Positions 51,443 to 59,923 of a stretch of 64,000 nt of DNA are shown here, piece by piece. The position numbers and the translations under genes were made by a program. How positions within the stretch are numbered: position 1 is the first letter of the stretch; each line of letters starts with the position of its first letter. Source of the stretch: an uncultured Paracoccaceae bacterium. GTDB lineage: Bacteria; Pseudomonadota; Alphaproteobacteria; Rhodobacterales; Rhodobacteraceae. The stretch lies in NCBI GenBank assembly GCA_947503965.1, contig CANNFU010000007.1, forward strand, positions 62,001 to 126,000, read 5' to 3'. Below the pieces are notes generated by a model. It worked only from the letters and a program-made list of their open reading frames with translations, was not told where the DNA came from and ran no database searches.

Positions 51443-53955
51443 TCGCGCGCCCTGAGCACACGGGCCGGTTTGGCGGCAAGTGGTCGCCATGCGAAGGCAA
51501 GTCCGGCAAGGGTCGATGCCAAGACACCTCCGCCGATGATCAAAAGCGCGTTGCCCCAAATGACGCTGTAACCGGTATCCATGATAAAGGTGGATACCGC
51601 CCAGCCGCCCAATATACCAGCGCCGAGCGCTACGATCCCTGCGGCAAGCCCAAGCAATGCGGCGCGTAGGGCAAAGCTGGCAAGGATGCTTTTGCGCGAC
51701 GCCCCCAGCGTTTTCAGCACGGCGGATTCGTAGGTTCGCATCCGTTCCCCCGCTGCCGCGGCACCGATTAGCACCAGGAACCCGGTGATCAGCGTGATCA
51801 GCGCGCCATAACGTGTCGCAGCTGATATGCCGCCGACCAGTTCGATCACCTGATCAATGGCGTCCCGGATCCGGATCGCGGTGATATTTGGATAGGCGGT
51901 GGCGAGGTCGCGCAGGATTTGTGCCTCAGCTTCCTCTTCCGCGTAAACGGTCGAAATCCAGCTATGCGGCGCGCCAGCCAGTGCCGATTGGTTCATCGCA
52001 AGGACAAAGCCGATGCCGGCATCTTCCCAACTGACATTGCGAAAGCTGGTGACTTCACCTGTTATGTCGCGGCCCAAGATGTTGACGGTCATCGTATCGC
52101 CGATGGACAGACCCATTTCCAGTGCCTCTTCCTCGGCAAAGCTGATCTGGGGCGGGCCGTCATAGCCTTCGGGCCACCACGCACCTGCAGTGACTTCGGT
52201 GCCGTTGGGCTGGGTGTCGGAATAGGTCACGCCGCGGTCGCCCTGGACGACCCAATGGCCATCCGCGAAATCCTCGGCCGGGATGCCGTTGATCTGGGTG
52301 ATGATGCCGCGCAGCATCGGGGCGGTATCAATGCGGCTGACCGCGTCGTCGGTGTCGAGGCGTTGGCGGAATCCGTCGATCTGATCGGGCTGGATATCGA
52401 CGAAGAAATAGCTGGGTGCGACGGCGGGCAGATCGTCGCTGAAAGAACTGCGCAGGTTGCCATCAATCTGCCCGACAGTGGCAAGGACGGTCAGCCCAAG
52501 CCCAAGGGAGAGGACAACCGATGTCGCCTCGCCCCCGCGCGCGCCGATCGACCCAAAGGCAAGGCGAAGCGCCGTGCGTCCGCGCGTCGGTTTGCGCAGG
52601 CGGCGGGCCACCCACCGGATCAACACAGCAGCAAGGATCAGGATCAACAGTGATCCGGCGATGCCGCCCGCAGTCCACAGTGTCAGGAAAGCCGTGCCCG
52701 AAAACCAGATCGCCGCACCGATCAGCGTAGCGAGGAGGGCTGCGATGACTGCGAGGTAGCGTTTGGCGGGCAGAAGTTTGGAGGCGGCGAAAGCGTCACG
52801 GAACAGCGTTGCCGCGCGGATGTCTTCGGTCTTTGCCAGCGGCCAGAGTGTAAAGATGAGGGCGGCAAGCAGGCCGTAGATCGCAGCCTCGATCAATGGT
52901 TGCGGATAGATGGCAAAAGCAGCAGGGATTGGCAGCCGTGCTTCGATGAGGGGCGCGAACAGGATGGGGAGCGCGCCGCCGATTATGACACCGATCAGGA
53001 TACCAAGCAGTGTCAGCGCACCGACTTGCAGAAAGTAGGTCAGGAAAATCGTCTGCCGTGTTGCACCCAGCGTTTTCAGTGTGGCAATGACGCTGGTTTT
53101 ACCCGCAAGATAGGCCCGCACAGCGGCGGACACGCCCACACCGCCGACCGCAAGGCCGGAAAGCCCCACAAGGATCAGGAAGGCACCGATCCGGTCGACG
53201 AATTCGGCGATCCCGCCGGCACCCCTGCGGCTGTCGCGCCAGCGCAGGCCGCTGTCGCGGAACTGTGCCTCGGCCGCGTCTTCAAGCGCTTGCAGGTCGG
53301 CGCCCGGCGGCAGGTCAAGCCGATATTGGGTGGAAAACAACGTGCCTTCTGCGATAAGGCCGGATTCAGCCAGTGCATCGGTCAGCACAATGGTGCGCGG
53401 ACCAAGACCAAAGCCACCGGCGGCATTGTCGGGATAGCGGTCAAGGATGGCGCGCAGGGTAAACTCCTGTTCACCCAAGCGGAAGGTATCGCCCGGTGTC
53501 AGCGCCAGCCGGTCGGCCAGCACGCGCTCCATCACGCCGCCATAGTCGGCAAGCGCGTCTTCAAGGGGTATTGCGGGATCAAGCTGAACCTGACCGACAA
53601 GCGGATAGGCGTCATCGACAGCGCGGATCTGTGTCAGCCCGCGTTCGGTTGTCCCGTCGCGCGCGACCACAGCCATAGAGCGGAAATCGACAGTTTCGGA
53701 TATCTCTTCGGCGATGGAATTGAGCCATGCCAATTCGGCTTCGCGGGCGAAGCGGTACGTGAATTCGACCTCTGCATCCCCCCCCAGCAGGGCCGCACCA
53801 TCGCGTTGCAGCCCGGCCTCGATCCCGGCACGCACGGTGCCGACAGCGGCAATGGCAGCAACTCCAAGTGCCAGACAGGCCAGAAAGACGCGGAAACCGC
53901 GCAGGCCACCGCGCAACTCGCGGGCAGCAAAACGGGACGCGACCGCCAAGCTCAT
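51439..53955 (-). CDS. ABC transporter permease of YbbP/FtsX type
   Basis: An 838-residue permease with an N-terminal helix (VFLACLALGVAAIAAVGTV), a periplasmic MacB-like domain and two FtsX cores (around residues 255-370 and 720-830). There are about ten helices in all. The pattern fits the YbbP family, which pairs with a YbbA ATPase and lies beside TesA as here. Such systems extract or move lipids or proteins at the inner membrane rather than import nutrients. It overlaps the ATPase gene by four bases. Confidence 0.92.
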   Translation of the reverse strand: MSLAVASRFAARELRGGLRGFRVFLACLALGVAAIAAVGTVRAGIEAGLQRDGAALLGGDAEVEFTYRFAREAELAWLNSIAEEISETVDFRSMAVVARDGTTERGLTQIRAVDDAYPLVGQVQLDPAIPLEDALADYGGVMERVLADRLALTPGDTFRLGEQEFTLRAILDRYPDNAAGGFGLGPRTIVLTDALAESGLIAEGTLFSTQYRLDLPPGADLQALEDAAEAQFRDSGLRWRDSRRGAGGIAEFVDRIGAFLILVGLSGLAVGGVGVSAAVRAYLAGKTSVIATLKTLGATRQTIFLTYFLQVGALTLLGILIGVIIGGALPILFAPLIEARLPIPAAFAIYPQPLIEAAIYGLLAALIFTLWPLAKTEDIRAATLFRDAFAASKLLPAKRYLAVIAALLATLIGAAIWFSGTAFLTLWTAGGIAGSLLILILAAVLIRWVARRLRKPTRGRTALRLAFGSIGARGGEATSVVLSLGLGLTVLATVGQIDGNLRSSFSDDLPAVAPSYFFVDIQPDQIDGFRQRLDTDDAVSRIDTAPMLRGIITQINGIPAEDFADGHWVVQGDRGVTYSDTQPNGTEVTAGAWWPEGYDGPPQISFAEEEALEMGLSIGDTMTVNILGRDITGEVTSFRNVSWEDAGIGFVLAMNQSALAGAPHSWISTVYAEEEAEAQILRDLATAYPNITAIRIRDAIDQVIELVGGISAATRYGALITLITGFLVLIGAAAAGERMRTYESAVLKTLGASRKSILASFALRAALLGLAAGIVALGAGILGGWAVSTFIMDTGYSVIWGNALLIIGGGVLASTLAGLAFAWRPLAAKPARVLRARE

Positions 53956-54644
53956 TCAGCGGCCTTTGCCAGCGGCGCATCAATCCGTCCGTCGCGCAGC
54001 CGGACAACGCGGTCGCAGCGATTAGCCAGCTCATTTGAATGTGTGACCATGATCAATGTCGCGCCGTGCCGGTCGCGCAGATCAAACAGCAGATCAATGA
54101 TCGCCTGCCCATTGGCTTCGTCCAGATTGCCGGTGGGTTCATCGGCCAGCAGCAACCGGGGCCGGGGGGCCGAGGCGCGGGCGAGCGCCACGCGCTGCTG
54201 TTCGCCACCTGACATCTGATTGGGATAGTGATCCATGCGGTCACCAAGGCCCACGGCCTGCAATTCTGCCTCTGCCCGGTCAAATGCATCCCGTGCACCG
54301 GCCAGTTCCAGCGGGGTCGCTACATTCTCTAATGCCGTCATTGTCGGGATCAGGTGGAAAGATTGGAAAACCACCCCCATATTGTCCCTGCGAAAGAGGG
54401 CAAGCTGGTCTTCGTTCATCGCGGTCAGATCCTGGCCAAGCGCCATGATGTTGCCCGATGTGGCCTGTTCCAGCCCGCCCATCAGCATAAGGAGTGACGA
54501 TTTGCCAGACCCGCTTGGCCCGACAAGGCCCAATGTTTCCCCGGCTGTGACCGTCAGCGAGATGTCATGCAGGATGTCCACGCGGCCTGCGTTCCCGTCA
54601 AGCGACAGGTTTGCATCCGTGATGGTCAGGACAGGGTCGGTCAT
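53952..54644 (-). CDS. ABC transporter ATP-binding protein, YbbA type
   Basis: A 230-residue LolD/MacB-like ATPase with Walker A GPSGSGKSSLL, signature MSGGEQQRVALARA and Walker B LLLADEPTGNLDE. The ATG at 54644 shares the CATG bases with the divergent esterase start. It overlaps the permease gene by four bases. The tesA-ybbA-ybbP arrangement is the same as in enterobacteria. Confidence 0.94.
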   Translation of the reverse strand: MTDPVLTITDANLSLDGNAGRVDILHDISLTVTAGETLGLVGPSGSGKSSLLMLMGGLEQATSGNIMALGQDLTAMNEDQLALFRRDNMGVVFQSFHLIPTMTALENVATPLELAGARDAFDRAEAELQAVGLGDRMDHYPNQMSGGEQQRVALARASAPRPRLLLADEPTGNLDEANGQAIIDLLFDLRDRHGATLIMVTHSNELANRCDRVVRLRDGRIDAPLAKAAE

Positions 54645-55326
54645 GCGGTGCGCCTCTAAAAAGATCGTTTCAGTTGGATATGGGGCGGTTTCGACGCTCC
54701 GCAACCTGAGTTTTGCGGTTTTGCTGATGGGCAGTGCTGCGCAGGCGGAAACGGTGACCATTGCGGCCTTGGGTGACAGTCTGACAGCGGGTTACGGTCT
54801 GCCGCAGGCCGATGGCTTTGTCCCGCAGCTTGAGGCCTGGTTGCAAGAGCAGGGCGCTGATGTTGCCGTTGTGAATGCAGGCGTGTCAGGGGATACGACG
54901 GCTGGCGGGCGCAGCCGCGTAGACTGGACGCTGACGCCGGACGTGGATGCCATGATTGTCAGTCTGGGCGGCAATGACTTTTTGCGCGGGCTGGACCCGC
55001 TTGTCAGCCGTCAGAACCTTGATGCAATTCTGGCTGCTGGTCAGGCTGCAGGGGTTGAGATGCTGTTGGTCGGGCTGACTGTGGGCGCGAATTACGGCCT
55101 TGATTACAAGGCCCAGTTCGAAGGCATGTATGCGGAACTGGCCGAGAAATACGATATCCCGTTATATCCCGATTTTGCTGCCGGGCTGCGCGCCGTCGCG
55201 GGTATGCAGGAAGGTATGTCAGAATTCATGCAGCCAGACGGTCTGCACCCCAACAAAGAGGGCGTATCCGTGATTGTTGCCGCGATGGGACCCAGCATTC
55301 TGGAACTGGTCGAGGCGGCCCAGTAG
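54643..55326 (+). CDS. tesA: arylesterase / TesA-like GDSL hydrolase
   Basis: A 227-residue exported SGNH hydrolase. The signal peptide has a long n-region and ends at GSAAQAE. Block I is ALGDSLTAGYGL (nucleophile Ser), block II has NAGVSGDTTAGG, block III is LGGNDFLRG (Asn) and block V is DGLHPN (Asp and His), so all four catalytic blocks are present. It is a periplasmic thioesterase/lysophospholipase/arylesterase-type enzyme. The ATG at 54643 overlaps the divergent ybbA start by two bases. It is followed four bases later by an SRAP gene. Confidence 0.9.
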   Translation: MRCASKKIVSVGYGAVSTLRNLSFAVLLMGSAAQAETVTIAALGDSLTAGYGLPQADGFVPQLEAWLQEQGADVAVVNAGVSGDTTAGGRSRVDWTLTPDVDAMIVSLGGNDFLRGLDPLVSRQNLDAILAAGQAAGVEMLLVGLTVGANYGLDYKAQFEGMYAELAEKYDIPLYPDFAAGLRAVAGMQEGMSEFMQPDGLHPNKEGVSVIVAAMGPSILELVEAAQ

Positions 55327-55329
55327 CTC

Positions 55330-55911
55330 ATGCCCGGCCGGTTTTTCCTGACACGCGAAGTTGCTGGTATAAAAGATCCGCCCCGTCTGAACATCGCGCC
55401 TGGACAAGAGGTAATCACGATCACTGCCGATGGCGCACGGCATATGCGGTGGGGGATGATCCCGGTGGGTCGCGTCAATGCACGTGGGCGTCCGGTGATG
55501 GAGACGATTGTAAACGCGCGGTCCGAAACCGTGTTTGACAAATCCGCCTTTGCGGATGTGCGTCGGGCGGTCGTTCCCGTTGACGGGTGGTACGAATGGA
55601 CCGGGGAAAAGCGGCGCAAGCAGCCTTGGCGGATTTCCCGCAAGGATGGTGAAATCCTTTATTTTGCGGCGATCTATGATGTGTGGAACGGACCCGGTGG
55701 TGTTGAGGTATCGCAGGTCGCCACGATCACTTGCGAACCATCGGCAGATGTGCGCGATATTCATCACCGGATGGGTGTTATCCTGGAAGAAAGCCAGTTG
55801 GATCAGTGGCTGTCTGGCAGTGAAGCGGCGGCAAAAGAGCTTATGCGGCCGTATCCTGATGGAACGCTTAATGTCGAAAAGGCCGACAATGTGGACTGGA
55901 GCGGGCCTTGA
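55330..55911 (+). CDS. SRAP (HMCES/YedK) domain protein lacking Cys2
   Basis: A 193-residue SRAP-domain protein. In this family Cys 2 crosslinks to abasic sites in single-stranded DNA. Here the start reads MPGRFFLT, so Pro replaces Cys 2. The other active-site residues are kept: Asn 62 in VNARSE, Glu 89 in GWYEW and His 146 in HHRMGVIL. No in-frame start upstream would supply a Cys. The protein may bind DNA without crosslinking or may act differently. Family labels include SOS response-associated peptidase. It lies four bases after the esterase gene. Confidence 0.88.
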   Translation: MPGRFFLTREVAGIKDPPRLNIAPGQEVITITADGARHMRWGMIPVGRVNARGRPVMETIVNARSETVFDKSAFADVRRAVVPVDGWYEWTGEKRRKQPWRISRKDGEILYFAAIYDVWNGPGGVEVSQVATITCEPSADVRDIHHRMGVILEESQLDQWLSGSEAAAKELMRPYPDGTLNVEKADNVDWSGP

Positions 55912-55950
55912 CGCTAGGCTTGTGCCCTGAGCAATCAAAGGGAGCTATTG

Positions 55951-56154
55951 ATGTCAGTTGCAAAGGTCACTGAAATCATCGCGTCGTCGTCGAAATCCTT
56001 TGATGACGCTGTCGAAAAAGGGATCGAGAAAGCATCCAAGACGCTGAAGGGGATCACGGGTGCGTGGGTTGCCGACCAGAAGGTAACCGTCAAGGACGGG
56101 AAGGTCGATGAGTATCGCGTTGCGATGAAAGTCACCTTCGTCTTGCATGACTAA
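55951..56154 (+). CDS. dodecin family protein
   Basis: A 67-residue dodecin, a dodecameric flavin-binding or flavin-storage protein. The pattern VAKVTEIIASSSKSFDDAVEKGIEKASKT, then ITGAWVADQKVTVKDGKVDEYRVAMKVTFVL, matches the strand-helix-strand fold. Most flavin-binding dodecins have a Trp at this place in the first part of the strand, and a Trp is present here (GAWVADQ). The ATG at 55951 has a GGGAG site. A terminator follows four bases after the stop. Confidence 0.92.
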   Translation: MSVAKVTEIIASSSKSFDDAVEKGIEKASKTLKGITGAWVADQKVTVKDGKVDEYRVAMKVTFVLHD

Positions 56155-56157
56155 CGC

Positions 56158-56186
56158 AAAAGGGCGCCGAAGAACGGCGCCCTTTT
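56158..56186. terminator. bidirectional terminator
   Basis: A perfect 12-bp stem (AAAAGGGCGCCG / CGGCGCCCTTTT, loop AAGAA) between dodecin and the convergent cold-shock gene. Confidence 0.9.
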
Positions 56187-56205
56187 CGCAGTATCTCCAA
56201 CTCTT

Positions 56206-56415
56206 TTAGTCGGCCAGTGTCAGGTTCACCGCGCTTTCGCGACCGTCACGCCCTGCTTCGATGTCGAAATTCACTTTCTGATCATCCTTGAGGCCGGTCA
56301 AACCTGACCGTTCTACCGCAGAGATATGGACGAATACGTCTTTTGACCCACCATCGGGTGCAATAAATCCGTATCCTTTAGTGGTGTTGAACCATTTGAC
56401 AGTGCCTGAAGCCAT
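56206..56415 (-). CDS. cold-shock domain protein (copy 1)
   Basis: A 69-residue CspA-family RNA/DNA-binding protein: [23 protein letters not shown] with RNP1 (KGYGFIAP) and RNP2 (VFVHIS). It destabilises RNA structures and is usually induced by cold or growth change. The ATG at 56415 was chosen over an in-frame ATG at 56472 because it starts the domain. It is closely similar to the next gene. The 239-base gap separating them may hold a regulatory leader. Confidence 0.95.
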   Translation of the reverse strand: MASGTVKWFNTTKGYGFIAPDGGSKDVFVHISAVERSGLTGLKDDQKVNFDIEAGRDGRESAVNLTLAD

Positions 56416-56603
56416 GTCCTTGTCTTCCTTATGTTTTCCGCTCGCGGAAGTGCAGCGGCGCGGCGCAGTCAAACTTCAATCGAAGGACTGGGCCGAATAG
56501 GGAGACAGTAGTCGATAGAGTCACTTTGCCAGAAAATTATGCCACATTTCGTGAACCGAATAAAGGAAATACCGGCATTGTTTCGGCAGTGACGTCAATG
56601 CGC

Positions 56604-56633
56604 AAAAAATGGCGCACAGAATATGTGCGCCAT
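56604..56633 (-). terminator. terminator of cold-shock copy 2
   Basis: A perfect 10-bp stem (ATGGCGCACA / TGTGCGCCAT, loop GAATA). On the minus strand it is followed by a TTTTTT run. Confidence 0.88.
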
Positions 56634-56654
56634 CACTGTTTTTCGCAGGTTTAC

Positions 56655-56861
56655 TTACGCAAGTGCGAGATTGATCGCAGATTCACGGCCATCACGGCCG
56701 GCTTCCACGTCAAAAGTAACCTTTTGGTCGTCCTGCAGACCTGTCAGGCCAGACCGCTCAACCGCGGAGATATGAACGAATACGTCCTTGGATCCGCCAT
56801 CGGGTGCGATAAAGCCGAAGCCTTTTGTTGCGTTGAACCATTTCACGGTGCCAGTAGCCAT
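56655..56861 (-). CDS. cold-shock domain protein (copy 2)
   Basis: A 68-residue paralogue of the neighbouring copy, nearly the same over the whole chain ([30 protein letters not shown]). It differs at about ten positions, including NTT to NAT and KDD to QDD. Tandem csp genes are common in Rhodobacterales. It has its own terminator, so the two copies are separately expressed. AGGAAAAAC precedes the ATG. Confidence 0.95.
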   Translation of the reverse strand: MATGTVKWFNATKGFGFIAPDGGSKDVFVHISAVERSGLTGLQDDQKVTFDVEAGRDGRESAINLALA

Positions 56862-57057
56862 CGTGTTTTTCCTTTAGTATCAATGCTGTCCGCGAGATTG
56901 CGACAGCTTGGCTTAGTCAGTGCAAGATCGAAAGACTGTAGCCGAAAGGAAAACAGTGGGTCGAGGTTGAATAACGTTCGCACCCCTCACATGCGCTTAC
57001 TGGGCTCGAAAATCAAGGACAATCAATGGTTTTGTGAAAAGCGGCCAGGTTGTGCCG

Positions 57058-57273
57058 TCATGATCTGTGCTGCCTGCGTGCCTTGATTTCTTCATGTGAC
57101 CCCTCGGACAGGGGCGGCAAGGGGAGCCGGAATGTCAGGATGATCACCGCCAGTGTAAACAGCATGAACACGACGGCACCACCAGGACCCATATGCGTGC
57201 CGAGCATCGTGTTCAATATAGCACCGGCCAGTAGTGTCAGGGTCGCGCAGATAAGCGTTCGAACAAAAAACAT
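57058..57273 (-). CDS. small two-helix membrane protein
   Basis: A 71-residue protein with two hydrophobic helices (LICATLTLLAGAILNTML and AVVFMLFTLAVIILTFRL) and a basic C-terminus (KARRQHRS). The ATG at 57273 has an AGGGA site; one at 57288 is also in frame. No family is recognised. It stands alone between cold-shock and ettA genes. Confidence 0.6.
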   Translation of the reverse strand: MFFVRTLICATLTLLAGAILNTMLGTHMGPGGAVVFMLFTLAVIILTFRLPLPPLSEGSHEEIKARRQHRS

Positions 57274-57376
57274 GACGTCATCCCTCATTCACCATTTGGT
57301 ATAGAAGGCTGTTCAATCGTGGCAGGAATGAGGGGATTTGAAGCGAATATCTGGGATATTCTGCGCTTTGATCACG

Positions 57377-57419
57377 GGCCCGGTCCAATGATTGAATACT
57401 CCAATGATTGGACCGGGCC
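57377..57419. repeat. 13-bp inverted repeat with nested direct repeat
   Basis: The arms GGCCCGGTCCAAT (57377-57389) and ATTGGACCGGGCC (57407-57419) are perfect and enclose 17 bases. CCAATGATTG also occurs twice as a direct repeat (57385-57394, 57401-57410). It lies downstream of the ettA stop and could be its terminator, though no T tract is present, or it could be an operator. Confidence 0.65.
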
Positions 57420-57483
57420 GTCGCGTGTGCGCATGCGGCTATTTCGACTGAAACAGAGCAGTCATGGTCTGTCCGGGACGCAT

Positions 57484-59139
57484 CTACCGCACGAATTTCT
57501 TGTGCTTCATCCGCTTGGGTTCCAGCGCGTCGGCGCCGAGCCTACGTTTCTTGTCCTCTTCATAATCCGTGAATGCGCCCTGGAACCATTCCACGTGGGC
57601 GTCCCCTTCGAAGGCAAGGATGTGGGTGCAGATCCGGTCGAGGAAGAAGCGGTCGTGGCTGATCACCACGGCGCAGCCTGCGAAGCTGACCAGTGCGTCT
57701 TCGAGCGCGCGGAGCGTTTCGACGTCGAGGTCGTTGGTTGGTTCGTCGAGCAGCAGCACGTTGCCGCCGGATTTCAGGAGTTTCGCCATGTGGACCCGGT
57801 TGCGTTCGCCGCCAGATAGCAGTCCGACTTTCTTTTGCTGGTCGCCGCCCTTGAAGTTGAAGGCCGAGCAATAGGCACGGGAGTTCATCGAGGCGTCGCC
57901 GAGTTCGATGATCTCGGCCCCGCCACTGATTTCTTCCCACACCGTTGCGTCCGCGTTCAGCGCATCGCGGGACTGGTCCACGTAGGCGAGTTTGACGGTA
58001 TCGCCATATTCGACCGTGCCTTCGTCGGGTTCGTTCTGGCCGGTCAGCATGGAGAAGAGCGTGGATTTACCAGCCCCGTTGGGGCCGATCACGCCGACGA
58101 TGCCGCCGGGGGGCAGATCGAAGGAGAGGTCTTCAATCAGGAGCTTGTCGCCCATGTGCTTTTTCAGCCCGTTGACCTCGATCACTTTAGAGCCGAGCCG
58201 GGGGCCGTTGGGGATGATGATCTGGGCGCGCCCGAGTTTTTCCTTTTCGGATTGGTTGGCCAGTTCATTATAGGACGCAATCCGGGCCTTGGATTTGGCC
58301 TGCCGCGCCTTGGCCCCCTGCCGCATCCATTCCAGCTCGCGGGCGAGGGTGCGTTGTTTGGATTTGTCTTCCTTGGCTTCGCGCTCAAGCCGCTTGGCCT
58401 TGGCTTCGAGCCAGGAGGAATAGTTGCCTTCATGCGGGATGCCGGAGCCGCGGTCGAGTTCGAGGATCCAGCCTGTGATCGCGTCGAGGAAGTAGCGGTC
58501 GTGGGTGACGATCAGGCAGGTGCCCTTGTAGTCGATCAGGTGCTGTTGCAGCCAAGCGATAGTTTCGGCGTCCAGGTGGTTGGTCGGTTCGTCGAGGAGC
58601 AGCATGTCGGGCGCTTCGAGCAGCAGTTTGCAGAGGGCGACGCGTCGCTTTTCACCCCCGGACAGCGTTTCGACATTGGCGTCGTCGGGAGGGCAGCGCA
58701 GGGCCTCCATCGAGATGTCGATCTGTGCGTCGAGGTCCCAGAGGTTCTGGCTGTCGATCTGATCCTGAAGTTGCGCCATCTCGTCCGCGGTTTCTTCGGA
58801 ATAGTTCATGGCCACTTCGTTATAGCGATCCAGGATCGCCTTCTTGTCGGCCACGCCCAGCATGACGTTTTCGCGGACGGTCAGGTTCGGGTCGAGTTCG
58901 GGTTCCTGTGGCAGATAGCCGACGCGCGCGCCTTCGGCGGCCCAAGCCTCGCCCTGAAAATCCTTGTCCTGGCCCGCCATGATCCGCATCAGGGTGGATT
59001 TACCGGTGCCGTTGACCCCGACCACGCCGATCTTGACCCCGGGCAGAAAGTTCAGCCGGATGTTTTCGAATACCTTTTTGCCTCCCGGATAGGTTTTGGA
59101 CACGCCATCCATGAAATAGACGAATTGATTGCTGGCCAT
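57484..59139 (-). CDS. ettA: energy-dependent translational throttle protein EttA (ABC-F)
   Basis: A 551-residue soluble protein with two ATPase domains. Domain 1 has Walker [13 protein letters not shown], signature LSGGEKRR and [11 protein letters not shown]. Domain 2 has [12 protein letters not shown], signature LSGGERNR and [12 protein letters not shown] helical linker rich in Lys/Glu lies between ([24 protein letters not shown]). No membrane segments are present. EttA binds the ribosomal E site and gates translation by energy state. The ATG at 59139 was chosen over an in-frame start at 59337 because it begins the domain and has a GGAGCG site. Confidence 0.96.
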   Translation of the reverse strand: MASNQFVYFMDGVSKTYPGGKKVFENIRLNFLPGVKIGVVGVNGTGKSTLMRIMAGQDKDFQGEAWAAEGARVGYLPQEPELDPNLTVRENVMLGVADKKAILDRYNEVAMNYSEETADEMAQLQDQIDSQNLWDLDAQIDISMEALRCPPDDANVETLSGGEKRRVALCKLLLEAPDMLLLDEPTNHLDAETIAWLQQHLIDYKGTCLIVTHDRYFLDAITGWILELDRGSGIPHEGNYSSWLEAKAKRLEREAKEDKSKQRTLARELEWMRQGAKARQAKSKARIASYNELANQSEKEKLGRAQIIIPNGPRLGSKVIEVNGLKKHMGDKLLIEDLSFDLPPGGIVGVIGPNGAGKSTLFSMLTGQNEPDEGTVEYGDTVKLAYVDQSRDALNADATVWEEISGGAEIIELGDASMNSRAYCSAFNFKGGDQQKKVGLLSGGERNRVHMAKLLKSGGNVLLLDEPTNDLDVETLRALEDALVSFAGCAVVISHDRFFLDRICTHILAFEGDAHVEWFQGAFTDYEEDKKRRLGADALEPKRMKHKKFVR

Positions 59140-59471
59140 TGGGGACGCTCCGCTGAATTGAGGTTTGGCCTTAGATAGCGGCAGGGCGCATCGGGGGCAA
59201 TCGGGGAAGCGTATGTGTCGTGGCCGCCATGCGACCATGATGCAGGATGCACGATTTTCCTGTATGGTGCCATGAGACAGCCTTTTGTTCTGTCTACTGC
59301 GATCCCCACAGGCTATAGTTTCTGATTTCACTACCAAATGAAGTTTTTACGCTTATTGATCCGTTTTTGCGTATAATCAGAGGCATCAGCCGCAAGAAGC
59401 TGAACGGTCTGCTTGGGTCGGTACGGTGTCCTGACCCGAGTTCAAATGAACACTCAAACGGGGACGCTACC
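59140..59471. other. intergenic stretch of 332 bases between divergent genes
   Basis: No gene is supported. A TATAAT at 59372-59377 is a possible -10 box for the universal stress protein gene; no good -35 is visible at standard spacing. Confidence 0.5.
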
Positions 59472-59912
59472 ATGAGTAAGACAACATTTGTCGTCGGGAT
59501 TGACGGCTCGGACGCGGGGGAAAGGGCGGTTCAATTCGCCAAAACCCGTGCCAAGGCGGTGGGCGATTGCGCCATCGCGCTGTGCTACGTGATTGAATGG
59601 TCACCATTCAGCTTTCAAACCGCGGAAGAAAACGAACAGCGCCACAAGCGTCGTGAGGAAGAGGTCAGCATGGCCCATTCCCGTGTGCTTGATCCGGCGG
59701 TCGAGGCTGCCAGAAAAGACGGTTGCGAGGTGTCCGGCTTTGTCCGGCACGGCGATGCAGCAGAGATCCTTGATAATCTGGCCAAGGAATTGGGGGCCGA
59801 GCAGATCATCGTTGGTCGTGTGGGCGTTCGCGGCCTGAAAGAACGGGTCTTTGGTGGTGTGACAGGACGTTTGGTGGCTTCGGCTTCTGTCCCTGTGACG
59901 ATCATTCCGTAA
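59472..59912 (+). CDS. universal stress protein family protein
   Basis: A 146-residue UspA-fold protein. It starts KTTFVVGIDGSDAGERAVQFAKTRAK, and near the C-terminus GRVGVRGLKERVFGGVTGRLVASASVPVTIIP has the ATP-binding motif G2xG9xG(S/T). Here the last part, GRVGVRG...GGVTGRL, is close to that form, so ATP binding is likely. The sodium/alanine symporter starts 11 bases after its stop. Confidence 0.92.
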   Translation: MSKTTFVVGIDGSDAGERAVQFAKTRAKAVGDCAIALCYVIEWSPFSFQTAEENEQRHKRREEEVSMAHSRVLDPAVEAARKDGCEVSGFVRHGDAAEILDNLAKELGAEQIIVGRVGVRGLKERVFGGVTGRLVASASVPVTIIP

Positions 59913-59923
59913 GGGGAAAAATC

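Noticed and set aside
52900-54219. Plus-strand frame opposite the ybbP gene (439 residues)
   Set aside because: It lies within a clear FtsX-type permease on the other strand and has low-complexity, shadow-type composition.
57835-59178. Long plus-strand open frame opposite ettA (447 residues)
   Set aside because: The true gene on the minus strand has full ABC-F motifs. GC-rich third positions commonly keep the antisense frame open.
59372-59377. Strong promoter for the universal stress protein gene
   Set aside because: TATAAT is present but no -35 lies at 16-18 bases, so it is only mentioned in the intergenic note.
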